Source: JAFGDI01 sp963667715 (GTDB lineage Bacteria; Planctomycetota; Phycisphaerae; Sedimentisphaerales; SM23-30). Taken from it: a stretch of 64,000 bases of DNA. Shown in pieces: positions 1-9,000 of this stretch. A program made the position numbers and the translations under genes. The first letter of the stretch is position 1. The number at the start of each line of letters is the position of its first letter. The stretch spans positions 2,294,001-2,358,000 of the forward strand of contig OY763926.1 of the NCBI GenBank assembly GCA_963667715.1. The letters are read 5' to 3'. Below the pieces are notes generated by a model. The model did no database searches and was not told the DNA's origin. It saw only the letters and a program-made list of their open reading frames with translations.

Positions 1-2494
1 CGCAATCGGCACTGTTACTGATAGTACAGTTTGTGATCGTTGGGCACGAGTAGTTCAGGCAATATATACCTGAGGCCGATGAATTTGTTATATTACAGTT
101 GAAGATAAGCGGGTCTGACCTGTTGCAATATATGCCGTAGGAGGCGTTGCGAATGGTGAATCCTGATATTTCGGATGGCGAGCCAGAGCAAAGGACTAGA
201 GTGATCGCATTGCTGTTATCGTCAATGTTTAATATGGTAGAAGCGACGACGGCGGGGTCGTATGGATCAGAACTGGTAAGAGTGATACATTTGTTGTAAA
301 TGATTACCGGGTGTTTGTATATGCCGGGGTAGACGGTTATGGTGTCGCCGGTACGGGCCAGGTCGACTGCTTCCTGGATAGTAACGAAGAATTGGCCGGA
401 ACGTTGATTGTAAACAGAGAAGCTGGCTTCGTCAGAGCCGATATCAATTCTGCCATCAGCGATACGGTGACAGCCGTCGGAGTCGGTTTCGTCGGGTAAA
501 ACGGTCAGTGCTTCGTCGCCGGAATTTATACATGGCGAGGTTGATAGCAGTTTATAGTTGTGAGCGAGCGAATCGATGAAGCATGGATCGGCTGTTATAT
601 TACCTTCGCCGTAGGCGTCGGTGGTATCACTGATACAGCTGTACATAGCTTTGCAGCTGGATAGATCGTTTGAGCAGTTCCAGATGATGCAACTGTTGAT
701 TTGCGGGTCGGAGCCAAAAGCAGAAATTCCGCCGATATGATTGTCTACGATGGTATTATTACGGATAATGGCAGAATCAGCGTCTTTGGTTATAATGGCG
801 TGAGAGTTGCCGTAGATAGTGTTATCAATGATATTGGTGGCGGCTGGGTCGATCAACATGATACCGGTATCGCTGCCGCTAATGGCAGAGTTGCAGACGG
901 TGAGCGAAGAGTGAGAGTCTGTGTAGATGCCGGCATAGTCGTTATCTTTGATATTGCAGGAGGATATGGTGCCGTGAGCGGCACTGGCGATGATGCCATT
1001 TTGGGCATTGGTAATGGTTAGGGCTTTGATGGTGTCTGGGGTGGCGGTGCTATTGAACTTAACGGCAGAGTATGCACCGTCGGCGTCGATAATGGTAGTT
1101 GCTATTATGGAATCGCTATTGGAGTCGCTACCCTGCAAGAGCAGGCCTTTGCCGGGCATAGAGATAGAGCCGAAATAATAGCCGGGCTGTACGGTGATAG
1201 AATCGAATAAAGAGGCAGAGTCGAGGGCCAGCTGGATAGAAGGGAAAAGCTGGTTGGTGCTATTGTTTTTTATCAGCTCGGGTGTGTGGAGGTTGCCGGA
1301 GCAATATAGTAGTCGATCGTCTGAAGGGACGCTGATATTAAAAGAGGCGTATGTTGTATTGTCGTCAAGAAAGAAAGCTGGGCTGGCAGACTGGTTGGCG
1401 AGGAAGTATTCGCTACCGTTTGAGCTATCGGGTGCAGTACGTGCAGTTGATATATTGCAGGAATCGAGATGGGCGATACCGTTATCAGCGGTGAGAACGC
1501 CAGCTACATCAAGAGCGTTTGAGTTGGCTGCTTCGGTTACATTTATATTTATGCTGGTATTGTTGATATATGCGGTGGCCCCCTTCTCTTTTATTCCGGT
1601 AACGGCGATATTGGACCAGCTGTCAGCTTTGGTGCTGGTTAGAGACAGGTTTATATTTGTGTTTGATATTTGTATATGGTCGGTTATAGAGCCGGAATGG
1701 ATAATGCCGTTAAGCGAGGGAGTACAGCTAGAGGCGGAGTATGTGCCGGAAGATGTAATGGATACATTATCGATAATACCAGATGAATTTGAGGCGTTGA
1801 AGGCCGTTGGATATTCGTAGTTTGAACTGTACTGGCCAGCGTCCAGGTTGGTATTGGTAATAGAGAAATCACAGCTGTATAGTTGGAGTGTGCAGGTGAA
1901 AAGCGAACTGATCGAGGAGTTGTTAACGGTTAGGGAGTCTCGGGCGGTAACGGCGGTATGCCTTGAAACTATATTACAGTTGTCAATGATGCCGAGGCTG
2001 GTGAATTCGATGGAGTTCTGAACGTAGCCAAGAGAGGAGCCTTCGGGTCGCTGGTTGGAGATAGTAAGGTTGTATATCATATTGTCGCCGAGCGCGTAAA
2101 TGCCGGCGTAGATGATCTGGACGGGGAACGAGCTATGTTCGTACTGGCTCCAATGTTGGATAACAACATTGGCGGGATCGGAGGCCATGCCGATAAGGTC
2201 ACAGCAGGCAGGCAGATCGTATGAGTTAGGGTAGTGGCTGTTGATCTGTTCGAGGTAAATGCCCTCGTAGATTTTAATACAGCCGTAAATACCATCGCCA
2301 AGAGGCGGAGAGTTATAAGAGTTCATTGCGGCGATCGCGGAGTTAATAGAAGTGAAGTTTGTGTCTGGGTTGAAATTTTCATAATCGGTGGGCATGCCGA
2401 CAGTAAGGGCATATTGGTACTGCCTTTGAGCCAAGGCGGGTAACGATATGAGCAGTATCAGACAAATAATATTTTTAGCAAATCTTCCAGACAT
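1..2494 (-). CDS. Secreted multi-module right-handed beta-helix protein (partial, C-terminus off the left edge)
   Basis: I read this frame by reverse-complementing the sequence. It starts at ATG 2494 and is still open at the left edge, giving about 831 residues; several stretches were checked codon by codon, not every codon. A strong AAGGAGGAG lies 7 bases before the start. The N-terminus is a clear signal peptide (MSGRFAKNIICLILLISLPALA). The rest has the short Asn/Cys/Ile-rich repeats of a parallel beta-helix, for example CTISNSADC and CNITNSSASGIYC. Three pectate-lyase-like modules seem to follow each other: residues about 25-400, one starting near 410 (QLALDSASLFDSITVQPG), and one near 700 (TIQEAVDLARTGDTITVYPG). 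Module two ends in SPCINSGD followed by DIGSDE, typical of secreted planctomycete beta-helix proteins. Activity cannot be assigned: lyase, adhesin or surface display are all possible. A promoter lies at 2579-2608. Confidence 0.85.
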   Translation of the reverse strand, partial: MSGRFAKNIICLILLISLPALAQRQYQYALTVGMPTDYENFNPDTNFTSINSAIAAMNSYNSPPLGDGIYGCIKIYEGIYLEQINSHYPNSYDLPACCDLIGMASDPANVVIQHWSQYEHSSFPVQIIYAGIYALGDNMIYNLTISNQRPEGSSLGYVQNSIEFTSLGIIDNCNIVSRHTAVTARDSLTVNNSSISSLFTCTLQLYSCDFSITNTNLDAGQYSSNYEYPTAFNASNSSGIIDNVSITSSGTYSASSCTPSLNGIIHSGSITDHIQISNTNINLSLTSTKADSWSNIAVTGIKEKGATAYINNTSININVTEAANSNALDVAGVLTADNGIAHLDSCNISTARTAPDSSNGSEYFLANQSASPAFFLDDNTTYASFNISVPSDDRLLYCSGNLHTPELIKNNSTNQLFPSIQLALDSASLFDSITVQPGYYFGSISMPGKGLLLQGSDSNSDSIIATTIIDADGAYSAVKFNSTATPDTIKALTITNAQNGIIASAAHGTISSCNIKDNDYAGIYTDSHSSLTVCNSAISGSDTGIMLIDPAATNIIDNTIYGNSHAIITKDADSAIIRNNTIVDNHIGGISAFGSDPQINSCIIWNCSNDLSSCKAMYSCISDTTDAYGEGNITADPCFIDSLAHNYKLLSTSPCINSGDEALTVLPDETDSDGCHRIADGRIDIGSDEASFSVYNQRSGQFFVTIQEAVDLARTGDTITVYPGIYKHPVIIYNKCITLTSSDPYDPAVVASTILNIDDNSNAITLVLCSGSPSEISGFTIRNASYGIYCNRSDPLIFNCNITNSSASGIYCLNYSCPTITNCTISNSADC

Positions 2495-2578
2495 ACTTCT
2501 TCTCCTCCTTGTAACGGAAATCCTTCAATAACATAACAAAAGCAATGTTAATATGCGAAAGATAGTGTATATGGTTAA

Positions 2579-2608
2579 AATATACTATGCAAATAATCAG
2601 CTAGTCAA
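2579..2608 (-). promoter_or_regulatory. Sigma-70-type promoter of the beta-helix gene
   Basis: On the minus strand TTGACT (2603-2608) is followed after 18 bases by TATATT (2579-2584). Transcription would begin near 2572 and give an untranslated leader of about 78 bases before ATG 2494. Confidence 0.55.
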
Positions 2609-2730
2609 AAATAAAAAAGCAGTCACAAGCAAAAGTGCTGATGTATAGATTGACTAATCAGTACAACTAAAAAAGGAGGAGAAAAGACCGGTACAGGCAT
2701 TACAGACAGCAGAGTTAGATCTGTAACTCT

Positions 2731-2808
2731 ATAGGCAATCTAAAAATTCATTCTGGGCTACAAACGGTCTTGATTTCGCCTCAAAAGCAATTTTCAGAGG
2801 TTACCTAT
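2731..2808. repeat. Internally deleted copy of the terminal-inverted-repeat element (copy A)
   Basis: This 78-bp stretch starts ATAGGCAATCTAAAAATTC and ends CAATTTTCAGAGGTTACC then TAT. It matches both ends of the full-length elements at 28819, 34281 and 43728, but the middle is missing: the left arm joins the right arm at GATTTCGCC. It lies upstream of the beta-helix promoter, in the otherwise gene-free interval 2495-3024. Nothing else was recognised in that interval apart from the promoter. Confidence 0.75.
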
Positions 2809-3024
2809 ATTAGTACAAATGATACAACGATATCGATATAAACGTAGTGAAATAACAAAATCAGTACGAAATAAGTCGCAACTCTCTAATTCTCATCCTT
2901 GGTGTATAAGATACATTTTGAGCAATCGACAGGAGACACTGTCGAAGAATAGAGAGTATAGCGGAGATGGGTAGTCTGTCAAGGTGTTTTTTGGGAGGGT
3001 AAAAGACTATTTGGTCGTAATTGG

Positions 3025-3510
3025 TTAGTTTGTTTTGTCTATGATAGATGAGATGTTGATTTTGTCGCCTTTTTTCAGGTCGATGCGGGCGGCGGTACCA
3101 AGTGGAAGTTCGATGACGTATTGTGCTGGGCCAGAGCTGCGGTAATATTGGGAGCGGCCGGAACGAGGGTATAGCATGCGTTCGACATTAAGTACTCTGA
3201 AGTTTCGGTCGAGGAATATGCCGTCGAGGTCGATATTGCAGTTGTTCATGTGGAAAGTGAGTGCCTGGGGATAATCGAAGATGAAAAGCATTCCTTCATT
3301 TCGCCCTAGCTTGCTGCGGTACATAAGGCCCATAACGCGGTCCTGCTCATTGTCGGCAACTTCGAGTTTGAAGGGAACGTTGGAGATGTTAATAGTTGCC
3401 GTTTTAAGGTTTTTGACAGCAGAATCGTCGTCGGAATTGTTCTTACAGCCAGAGATCATTAGAGAAGCAAGAGTGAGAGAGAGCGTAGTGATTAATGTAA
3501 ATCTGCACAT
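3025..3510 (-). CDS. DUF192 family lipoprotein
   Basis: About 161 residues. I chose ATG 3510 because it gives a clean lipoprotein signal (MCRFTLITTLSLTLASLMISGC, lipobox near residue 22) and has AGGA upstream; the in-frame start 20 residues earlier would bury this signal. The mature part matches DUF192: a beta-strand-rich domain with FKLEVADNEQDRVMGLMYRS, then GMLFIFDYPQALTFHMNN and AQYVIELPLGTA. DUF192 proteins are small envelope proteins of unknown biochemical role. The Cys suggests membrane anchoring in the periplasm. The tRNA gene lies upstream on the same strand; no operon partner is evident. Confidence 0.88.
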   Translation of the reverse strand: MCRFTLITTLSLTLASLMISGCKNNSDDDSAVKNLKTATINISNVPFKLEVADNEQDRVMGLMYRSKLGRNEGMLFIFDYPQALTFHMNNCNIDLDGIFLDRNFRVLNVERMLYPRSGRSQYYRSSGPAQYVIELPLGTAARIDLKKGDKINISSIIDKTN

Positions 3511-3604
3511 ATGATAATCCTGAAAATAGAGTCCAGAGTAATAATGTAGCGAGAAAAAGCAAAAAGCCACTGCAACTATTTAGATTACAGTGGCTTATGA
3601 AAAA

Positions 3605-3678
3605 TGGGCAGTATTGGACTCGAACCAACGACCTTCTGGATGTCGACCAGACGCTCTAGCCAACTGAGCTAACCGCCC
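3605..3678 (-). tRNA. tRNA-Val (anticodon GAC), with C at position 33
   Basis: The minus strand folds into a complete cloverleaf of 74 bases. The acceptor stem GGGCGGT pairs with ACTGCCC (one G-U), the D arm is GCTC/GAGC, the anticodon stem TCTGG/CCAGA, and the T arm GTTGG/CCAAT with loop TTCGAGT. The discriminator is A, and CCA is not encoded. The seven-base anticodon loop is TCGACAT, which gives anticodon GAC (Val). The base at position 33 is then C instead of the near-universal U. Stem pairing does not allow a shifted loop. Confidence 0.88.
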
Positions 3679-3777
3679 TGCTTTCAAGATGTTATATAAT
3701 AATGATTTTAGTGCTGAGTACAAGTGTTTTTTTGAAAAACTGATTACTTATTTCGGGGGAGATTGTGGGGATATTTT

Positions 3778-3895
3778 TTTGACGGGATAAACCGCCCGGA
3801 TACGGGCTGGATTTTGGAGCCAGCTCCGGTGTATCGGAGACAGATTGGGTGGGGATTTGACAATTTGTGAATGGTTGTCGTTCTCGAATTGCGTG
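3778..3895. repeat. Triple-hairpin dispersed repeat, copy 1
   Basis: It shares about 110-120 bp with 13806-13925. Both begin TTGACGGGAT or TGACGGGAT, contain GGGCTGGATTTTGGAGCC followed by AGCTCCGG and TCGGAGACAGAT, and end near GTTCTCG. Three small stems are visible: CCCGG/CGGGC around TA, the palindrome GGAGCCAGCTCC, and CCGG/TCGG. Confidence 0.65.
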
Positions 3896-4500
3896 GGAAT
3901 TCATACTTTAGATTATCGAGGCAACCCTCTACTGGGAGGAGTTAATTATTAGAAAAATTATGGTGGTCAAGTTGTAATATAAGTTATTTAATAAGAGAAT
4001 TAAGAGGTTTAACGCAAAGGCGCGAAGTCGCAAAGAGTTGGTTGGAGATGGTGGCATTGAGAAGATTTTTTACCACAGAGGGCTTAGGGTGGTCGAGCCG
4101 CAACCAAAAGTAATAAGAAACAAGAAATAAGAAATAAGCTCCGGTTTCTCGCTATGCTCGAGGCTAATTTATTTAAGAGTTCGTATGTTTGCGGTATGGT
4201 TATTGATCTCTATTGCTAAATGAGTTACAGATGTTACAAGAAATAATCGAACATAAAAAACAATGTTTTGGGAGATAGTAGTACAGAGAAGAAGATTTTT
4301 GCGTAAAGACGCCAGGTGCTTGGCACCTGCAAAGGAAGAAGAAGAAAAGTGGCTAGGATGCGAGGATTTATAGGATAAGAAAGTTATGAGAAGATTGTTT
4401 CTCGCAGAGGCGCAGAGGGAAAAAAGTTAATAGAAGAGTTTTACGCTAAGGAGTAAAGAGTTGGTTGGAGGTGTAGGTATTTATGGAGTTTGTAGGTGGT

Positions 4501-4554
4501 TGGAAAGTAAGGAAGACGACTTAAGAATCCCGACGTGTATCGGGAAACTCTTGC
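4501..4554. repeat. Hairpin repeat of the GGAAAGTAAGGAAGA...ACTCTTGC type, copy 1
   Basis: The core is AAGAAT-CCCGA-CGTGTA-TCGGG-AAACTCTTGC: an outer AAGA/TCTT pairing encloses a CCCGA/TCGGG stem. Copies lie at 26132-26185 (same stem) and 32370-32419 (stem changed to CCGGC/GCCGG but still paired). Confidence 0.65.
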
Positions 4555-4585
4555 AAAAAAGTAGTTTACTGTAAGATTATCATGT

Positions 4586-6070
4586 TTAGCTTATAATTGA
4601 GTTTAGGGTGTTACGCCAGTTTTGGTAGGCTGATTGGACGGCTTGCTGGTTGAGTGTGTTGGGGTGGATCTCGGTTAGTTTAGTTAGTGAGCAGAAGGCA
4701 TCGTGGCGAGATGTATATAGGTTTGCTCCGAGAGCGGCAGCTCGAGCAGCGCCTTGTGAGCCGTCGGTGTCGTATAGTTCGATAGTGGCGCCGGTAAGAG
4801 CAGCGAAGGTATTGGCGAAAATTGGACTGAGGAACATATTCGCCCTGCCTGCTTTGATGGTGTTGGCGGAAATGTTCATGGTACGCATAATGTCGAGTCC
4901 GTAGTTTAGAGCGAAAACGATACCTTCCTGGCCGGCACGTAGTATATGGGCGAGGTTGTGGGTGTTTAGTTCGAGATTATGGAGGGAGGCGGCGATATTG
5001 TTATTGGCGAGAGTGCGTTCAGAGCCGTTGCCGTAAGGTAGGAAGGTGAGCCCATCGGAGCCGATAGGAGCAGAATCGGCGAGCGAGTTCATTTCGGAAT
5101 AGCTCATCGAGGGAGTGAGTGTGTTACGCAGCCAGCTATTGAGACGGCCGGTGCCGTTGACGCAAAGTAGAACGCCGTTTCTGGTAGTGCCTGGTGTATT
5201 ATTAACGTGCAGGAAAACATTCACCCGCGAGTGAGGGTCGGCGAGGTTGGAGTCGCTGATACCGTAGATAACGCCACTAGTGCCGGCGGTGGCTGCGATC
5301 TCGCCGGGTTCTAATACGTTTAATGACATGGCGTTGTTGGGCTGGTCGCCGGCACGATAGGTTACGGGAGTGTTGGGAGCGAGCCCAAGGACACTTGCAG
5401 CTTCTGTGGTGAGTTTTCCCTGATGGCCGAAGGTTGGAACGATCTCAGGGATAAGGTCAGCAGAGAAATCGAAGAAATCCATAAGGAAGCCAGCGGGAGC
5501 AGCGTTTGGGAAGTCCCAGAGTGTCATTTCAGATAGGCCAGACTGGGTAGTTGCGGGCAGTCCGGTCATTTTCATAGCGAGCCAATCGCCGGGGAGCATA
5601 ATGTATTTGATCCGGTCGAAGTTATGCGGTTCGTTCTCGATAAGCCATCTAAGCTTGCTGGCGGTGAAGTTTCCGGGGTAGTTTAGTAGATGTTGCAGGC
5701 AGTGGTTGTGGCCGAGTGAGTCAGCGGCAATATTACCGATCTCAACAGCTCGACTATCACACCATATGATAGATGGCCTGATAGTTTGCAGGTCTTTGTC
5801 AACGCAGACGAGGCCGTGCATTTGATAGGATATGCCGATAGCCTTGATCTCAGCGGGCGATACCTGAGTGGAATTGAGCAGCTGGTGAGTGGCTAGTATG
5901 AGGTTTTGCCACCATAGCTCAGGTGATTGCTGGGCCCAAGATGGGCATGGTGAATCAATCGGCATTTCGGCGGCAGGTGCGAAGGCAGAGGCAACAACCT
6001 GGCCAGTGTCGACGTTGAGCAGAGATGCTTTTATTGATGATGTACCTGAGTCGTAACCTAGTGTATACAT
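4586..6070 (-). CDS. xylB: Xylulokinase-like FGGY-family carbohydrate kinase
   Basis: The 494-residue length is usual for FGGY kinases. The N-terminus carries the phosphate-binding motif GYDSGTSSIKAS (Asp7), then YQMHGLV (residues 82-88) as in xylulokinases, and a putative catalytic Asp242 in YRAGDQPNNA. AATAGTSGV follows in the second actin-like domain. The enzyme should phosphorylate D-xylulose in the cytoplasm for entry to the pentose phosphate pathway. It starts 27 bases after the stop of the secreted arabinofuranosidase/xylanase, so the two genes are probably co-transcribed. That context supports xylulose as substrate, but a related pentulose cannot be excluded from sequence alone. No xylose isomerase is present in the window. 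Confidence 0.88.
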   Translation of the reverse strand: MYTLGYDSGTSSIKASLLNVDTGQVVASAFAPAAEMPIDSPCPSWAQQSPELWWQNLILATHQLLNSTQVSPAEIKAIGISYQMHGLVCVDKDLQTIRPSIIWCDSRAVEIGNIAADSLGHNHCLQHLLNYPGNFTASKLRWLIENEPHNFDRIKYIMLPGDWLAMKMTGLPATTQSGLSEMTLWDFPNAAPAGFLMDFFDFSADLIPEIVPTFGHQGKLTTEAASVLGLAPNTPVTYRAGDQPNNAMSLNVLEPGEIAATAGTSGVIYGISDSNLADPHSRVNVFLHVNNTPGTTRNGVLLCVNGTGRLNSWLRNTLTPSMSYSEMNSLADSAPIGSDGLTFLPYGNGSERTLANNNIAASLHNLELNTHNLAHILRAGQEGIVFALNYGLDIMRTMNISANTIKAGRANMFLSPIFANTFAALTGATIELYDTDGSQGAARAAALGANLYTSRHDAFCSLTKLTEIHPNTLNQQAVQSAYQNWRNTLNSIIS

Positions 6071-6097
6071 AGAGAACCAGTGATTAGAAGTTAGGAT

Positions 6098-9000
6098 TTA
6101 GGATTTAGGGGTTAGAACGGCGTTGTAGGCTGGCTTGGGCTGGTAGTTACGGTCGAAGAGGAGCGGGTAATCAGTACGCCCGCGGACAGGGAAGTTGTTT
6201 AGCCAGGAGTTGCCGTCGTGCAGGCCCCAGAAGGTGACACGGGTTATCTTGTCGGAATGTATGTTAAATAGGGCAAATAGTTCGACATAGCGATTGGCCA
6301 GCTTTTGCTGGATATCAGCTGGTAGTGAGTTGGGATATGGGTTGAGCTCTTTTTGGTATTGGTGGTTTCTGGATATGTCGGCGCCGGTTGCATGCCAGGC
6401 ACCAGGCAGGACGGTTATGTCAAGTTCGGTGATCATAACTTTTAGACCGAGATCAGAATAGGCGAGTATGCTATCTTCTATTTCACGTAGAGAAGGATAG
6501 CCGAGGCCCCAATGGCCCTGCATGCCGATACCGTCGATATGAACACCTTTGGCTTGCAGGTCTTTGACTAGTCTGATAGCAGCGTCGCGATGATCTTTTT
6601 TCCACATGTCGTAATCGTTATAATATAGTTCGGCTTCGGGGTCGGCCTGATGAGCGAACTGGAATGCTTTTGCGATGTAGTCATCACCGATAATATTGAG
6701 CCAATGTGATTTGCGGAGTGTGCCGTCGGGTTCGATGGCTTCGTTAACGACGTCCCAGGCATCAACACGGCCTTTGTAGCGACCAGCGACAGTGAATATG
6801 TGGTCTTTCATTCGAGCGAGTAGTGTGTTGCGGTCGAGTGGGTTGCCATTGTCGTCTTTGAAGACCCAGTCTGGAGTCTGGCTGTGCCAGATGAGGTTAT
6901 GGCCCAGTATAAACATATTGTTATCCCGGCCGAACTTTACGAAGTTGTCAGCGGTAGTGAAATTATATTTATTGGGCTGCGGGTGAATACTCCCCCATTT
7001 CATTGCGTTTTCTGCGGTGATAGCGTTGAATTGAGACTTGATCAGGTCTGACTCGGTGGGGTTAGGTTGGTTGATCTGATTGTAGTTTAGAGCGGTACCG
7101 ATATAGTAATTGTTCTTAAAGTAGTCTTTTAAGACTGGTTTGGCGGAATAGGCGGCCGGGATACGGATAATTGATATTGAATGCGGTGGGGTTTGGAAGT
7201 TAAAACTGCTTGATACCTTTATCGGTTTTGTAGTTGGAGTGATAATTGGCAGCTGGGCAAACTTGTTTTCGCCCATTTTATCGCCGGTTAGAATAGTAAC
7301 GCTTGCGGTTTTGGTTGAGATAGCACCGAAGTCGGTAAGGTCGATATTGGTATTGAGAGGTGTATCTGATTTGCATACCAGCTTTATGATGATATCGCCG
7401 GTAGTACTATCGATAACGGTTGAAGCGGCAATATCGGGGGTTGGTTTGATCTGTGGCAGAGCTTCTTTCACTATGAGCTGGTTATCCAGATAGCATTCGA
7501 CAGAGTCGGAGGAGACATTGATCCTGATATTGTACCAGCGGTCGGTTTCGATGGTGCCGGGGATGTTGGGGCCGAAGGTTGTGCCAGAGCCTTCCTGGCA
7601 AGCCTGGAGAGCGTGGGTACGGTTGCCCCAGCCGCCAAGGTTTATTCTGGTATAGCATTCTGCGTTTATGGCGTTGAAGCCGATAAGGAACCCTTCAGAG
7701 CCGGAAAGCTTTCTGGCCTTGAGGGTGAGGGTATATGGCTGGTCGCCAGGGAACGGGAGATATGCAAGAGCGGGAGTCTGGTTTGAATATTGGGCGAAGC
7801 TATCGGAGCCCTTTTGCCATTGGCCACTGAGGGTCTGGAAGTTGGAAGAGCTGGTATTGAAAGAATCGCTGACTATGGCCTTACCATTGCGAACGACTTT
7901 AACATCGTCAAACTCTGCCTGAGTGTTCCAGGTGCCGAGAATTATACCGTTGGAGGTGGGAGTATCTGCAGTAGTGAGCTTTTTGTTTTCTATGACGCTG
8001 GTTGGCAGGTATTTATCGCCGGAGTTGCAACTGAAGAGCTGCTGGGCGTAGTAATTCGTGGAACGAGAGATGCGGGTATTATCGAAGTATATCATATCCG
8101 GACGCCATTGAGTGCGGTTGAGCCTGGAGAGTAAAGGCGCGTAGGAAGAGAGTTTGACAATGTCGCCGTTACGTTCGAGAGTGGTCATATACGCGGCTTC
8201 AGCGAGAGCTGAGCGGAGGGTATTGGCCCGGTTATTATCATGAGCGGCATATTCGCCGAGGTATATTGTTGGGCCGGTACGTGGGTAGGCGTCAAATCGT
8301 TCGAGATTGCTCCAGAACCAGGATGGCGAGCAATAGCCATGTTCATCTACCATTTGCACATTTTCCTGACGAGCGAACTTCCAGCCTTCGTCATAGTCGC
8401 GACCCTGGGTGAATGGGCCGGTAGTACCTATGACGATTATCTCAGGGTGTTTGGCGGTAACGACATCATTGATCATTTTGAACCTTGTTTTAAAGGTTTC
8501 GGTAATCTCATCTTCGTTGCCAATACCGAGATATTCGAGGTTGAATGGTTCAGGGTGGCCGGCGGCGGCACGCTTGGCACCCCAGGTAGAGGTTTCCGGG
8601 CCGTTAGCGTATTCGATAAGATCGAGAATTTCCTGGATATAATCATCCATTTCATTCATGGGTATGCCCTGCTGGCCTCTGGGGACAAGGTTGAGATAAT
8701 GTCCGGAATTTTGACAGCAGACACCTGCGGGAACAACTGGGAGCGGTTTAGCACCGATATCTTCACAGAACTGGAAATATTCGAAATAGCCCAGCCCAAG
8801 AGTCTGGTGATATCGCCAGATATTTCTTTGTGCTTTTCGCGTCTCAACTGGCCCGATAGTGTCTTTCCAGCGGTACATATTGTCAAGGCCATCGCCATGG
8901 GCAAGGCAGCCGCCGGGGAAGCGAACGAATTTAGGTTCAAGTTCGGCAATAGCCTGAGCGAGGTCGGCTCTAAGGCCGTTTGGACGCTGTTTGAAGGTGT

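Larger units (their letters stand above)
3679..4585. other. Gene-free interval filled with dispersed repeats
   Basis: I see no convincing gene here. The interval holds members of several repeat families found elsewhere in the window: the GACGGGAT...GGAGCCAGCTCC element (3778-3895), a tract with CGCGAAGTCGCAAAGAG (about 4014-4036), the GGCTAGGATG...GGATAAGAA element (about 4301-4395) and the CCCGACGTGTATCGGG hairpin (4501-4554). Such mosaics look like decayed non-coding repeats, not a lost gene. Confidence 0.7.

Noticed and set aside
1194..1820. Plus-strand open frame of 208 codons at the left edge
   Set aside because: The minus-strand frame here has a signal peptide, promoter and beta-helix repeats, so the plus-strand frame is a shadow.
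3692..3904. Minus-strand open frame of 70 codons after the tRNA
   Set aside because: It is made largely of the triple-hairpin repeat that also occurs at 13806, with no start signal or protein features.
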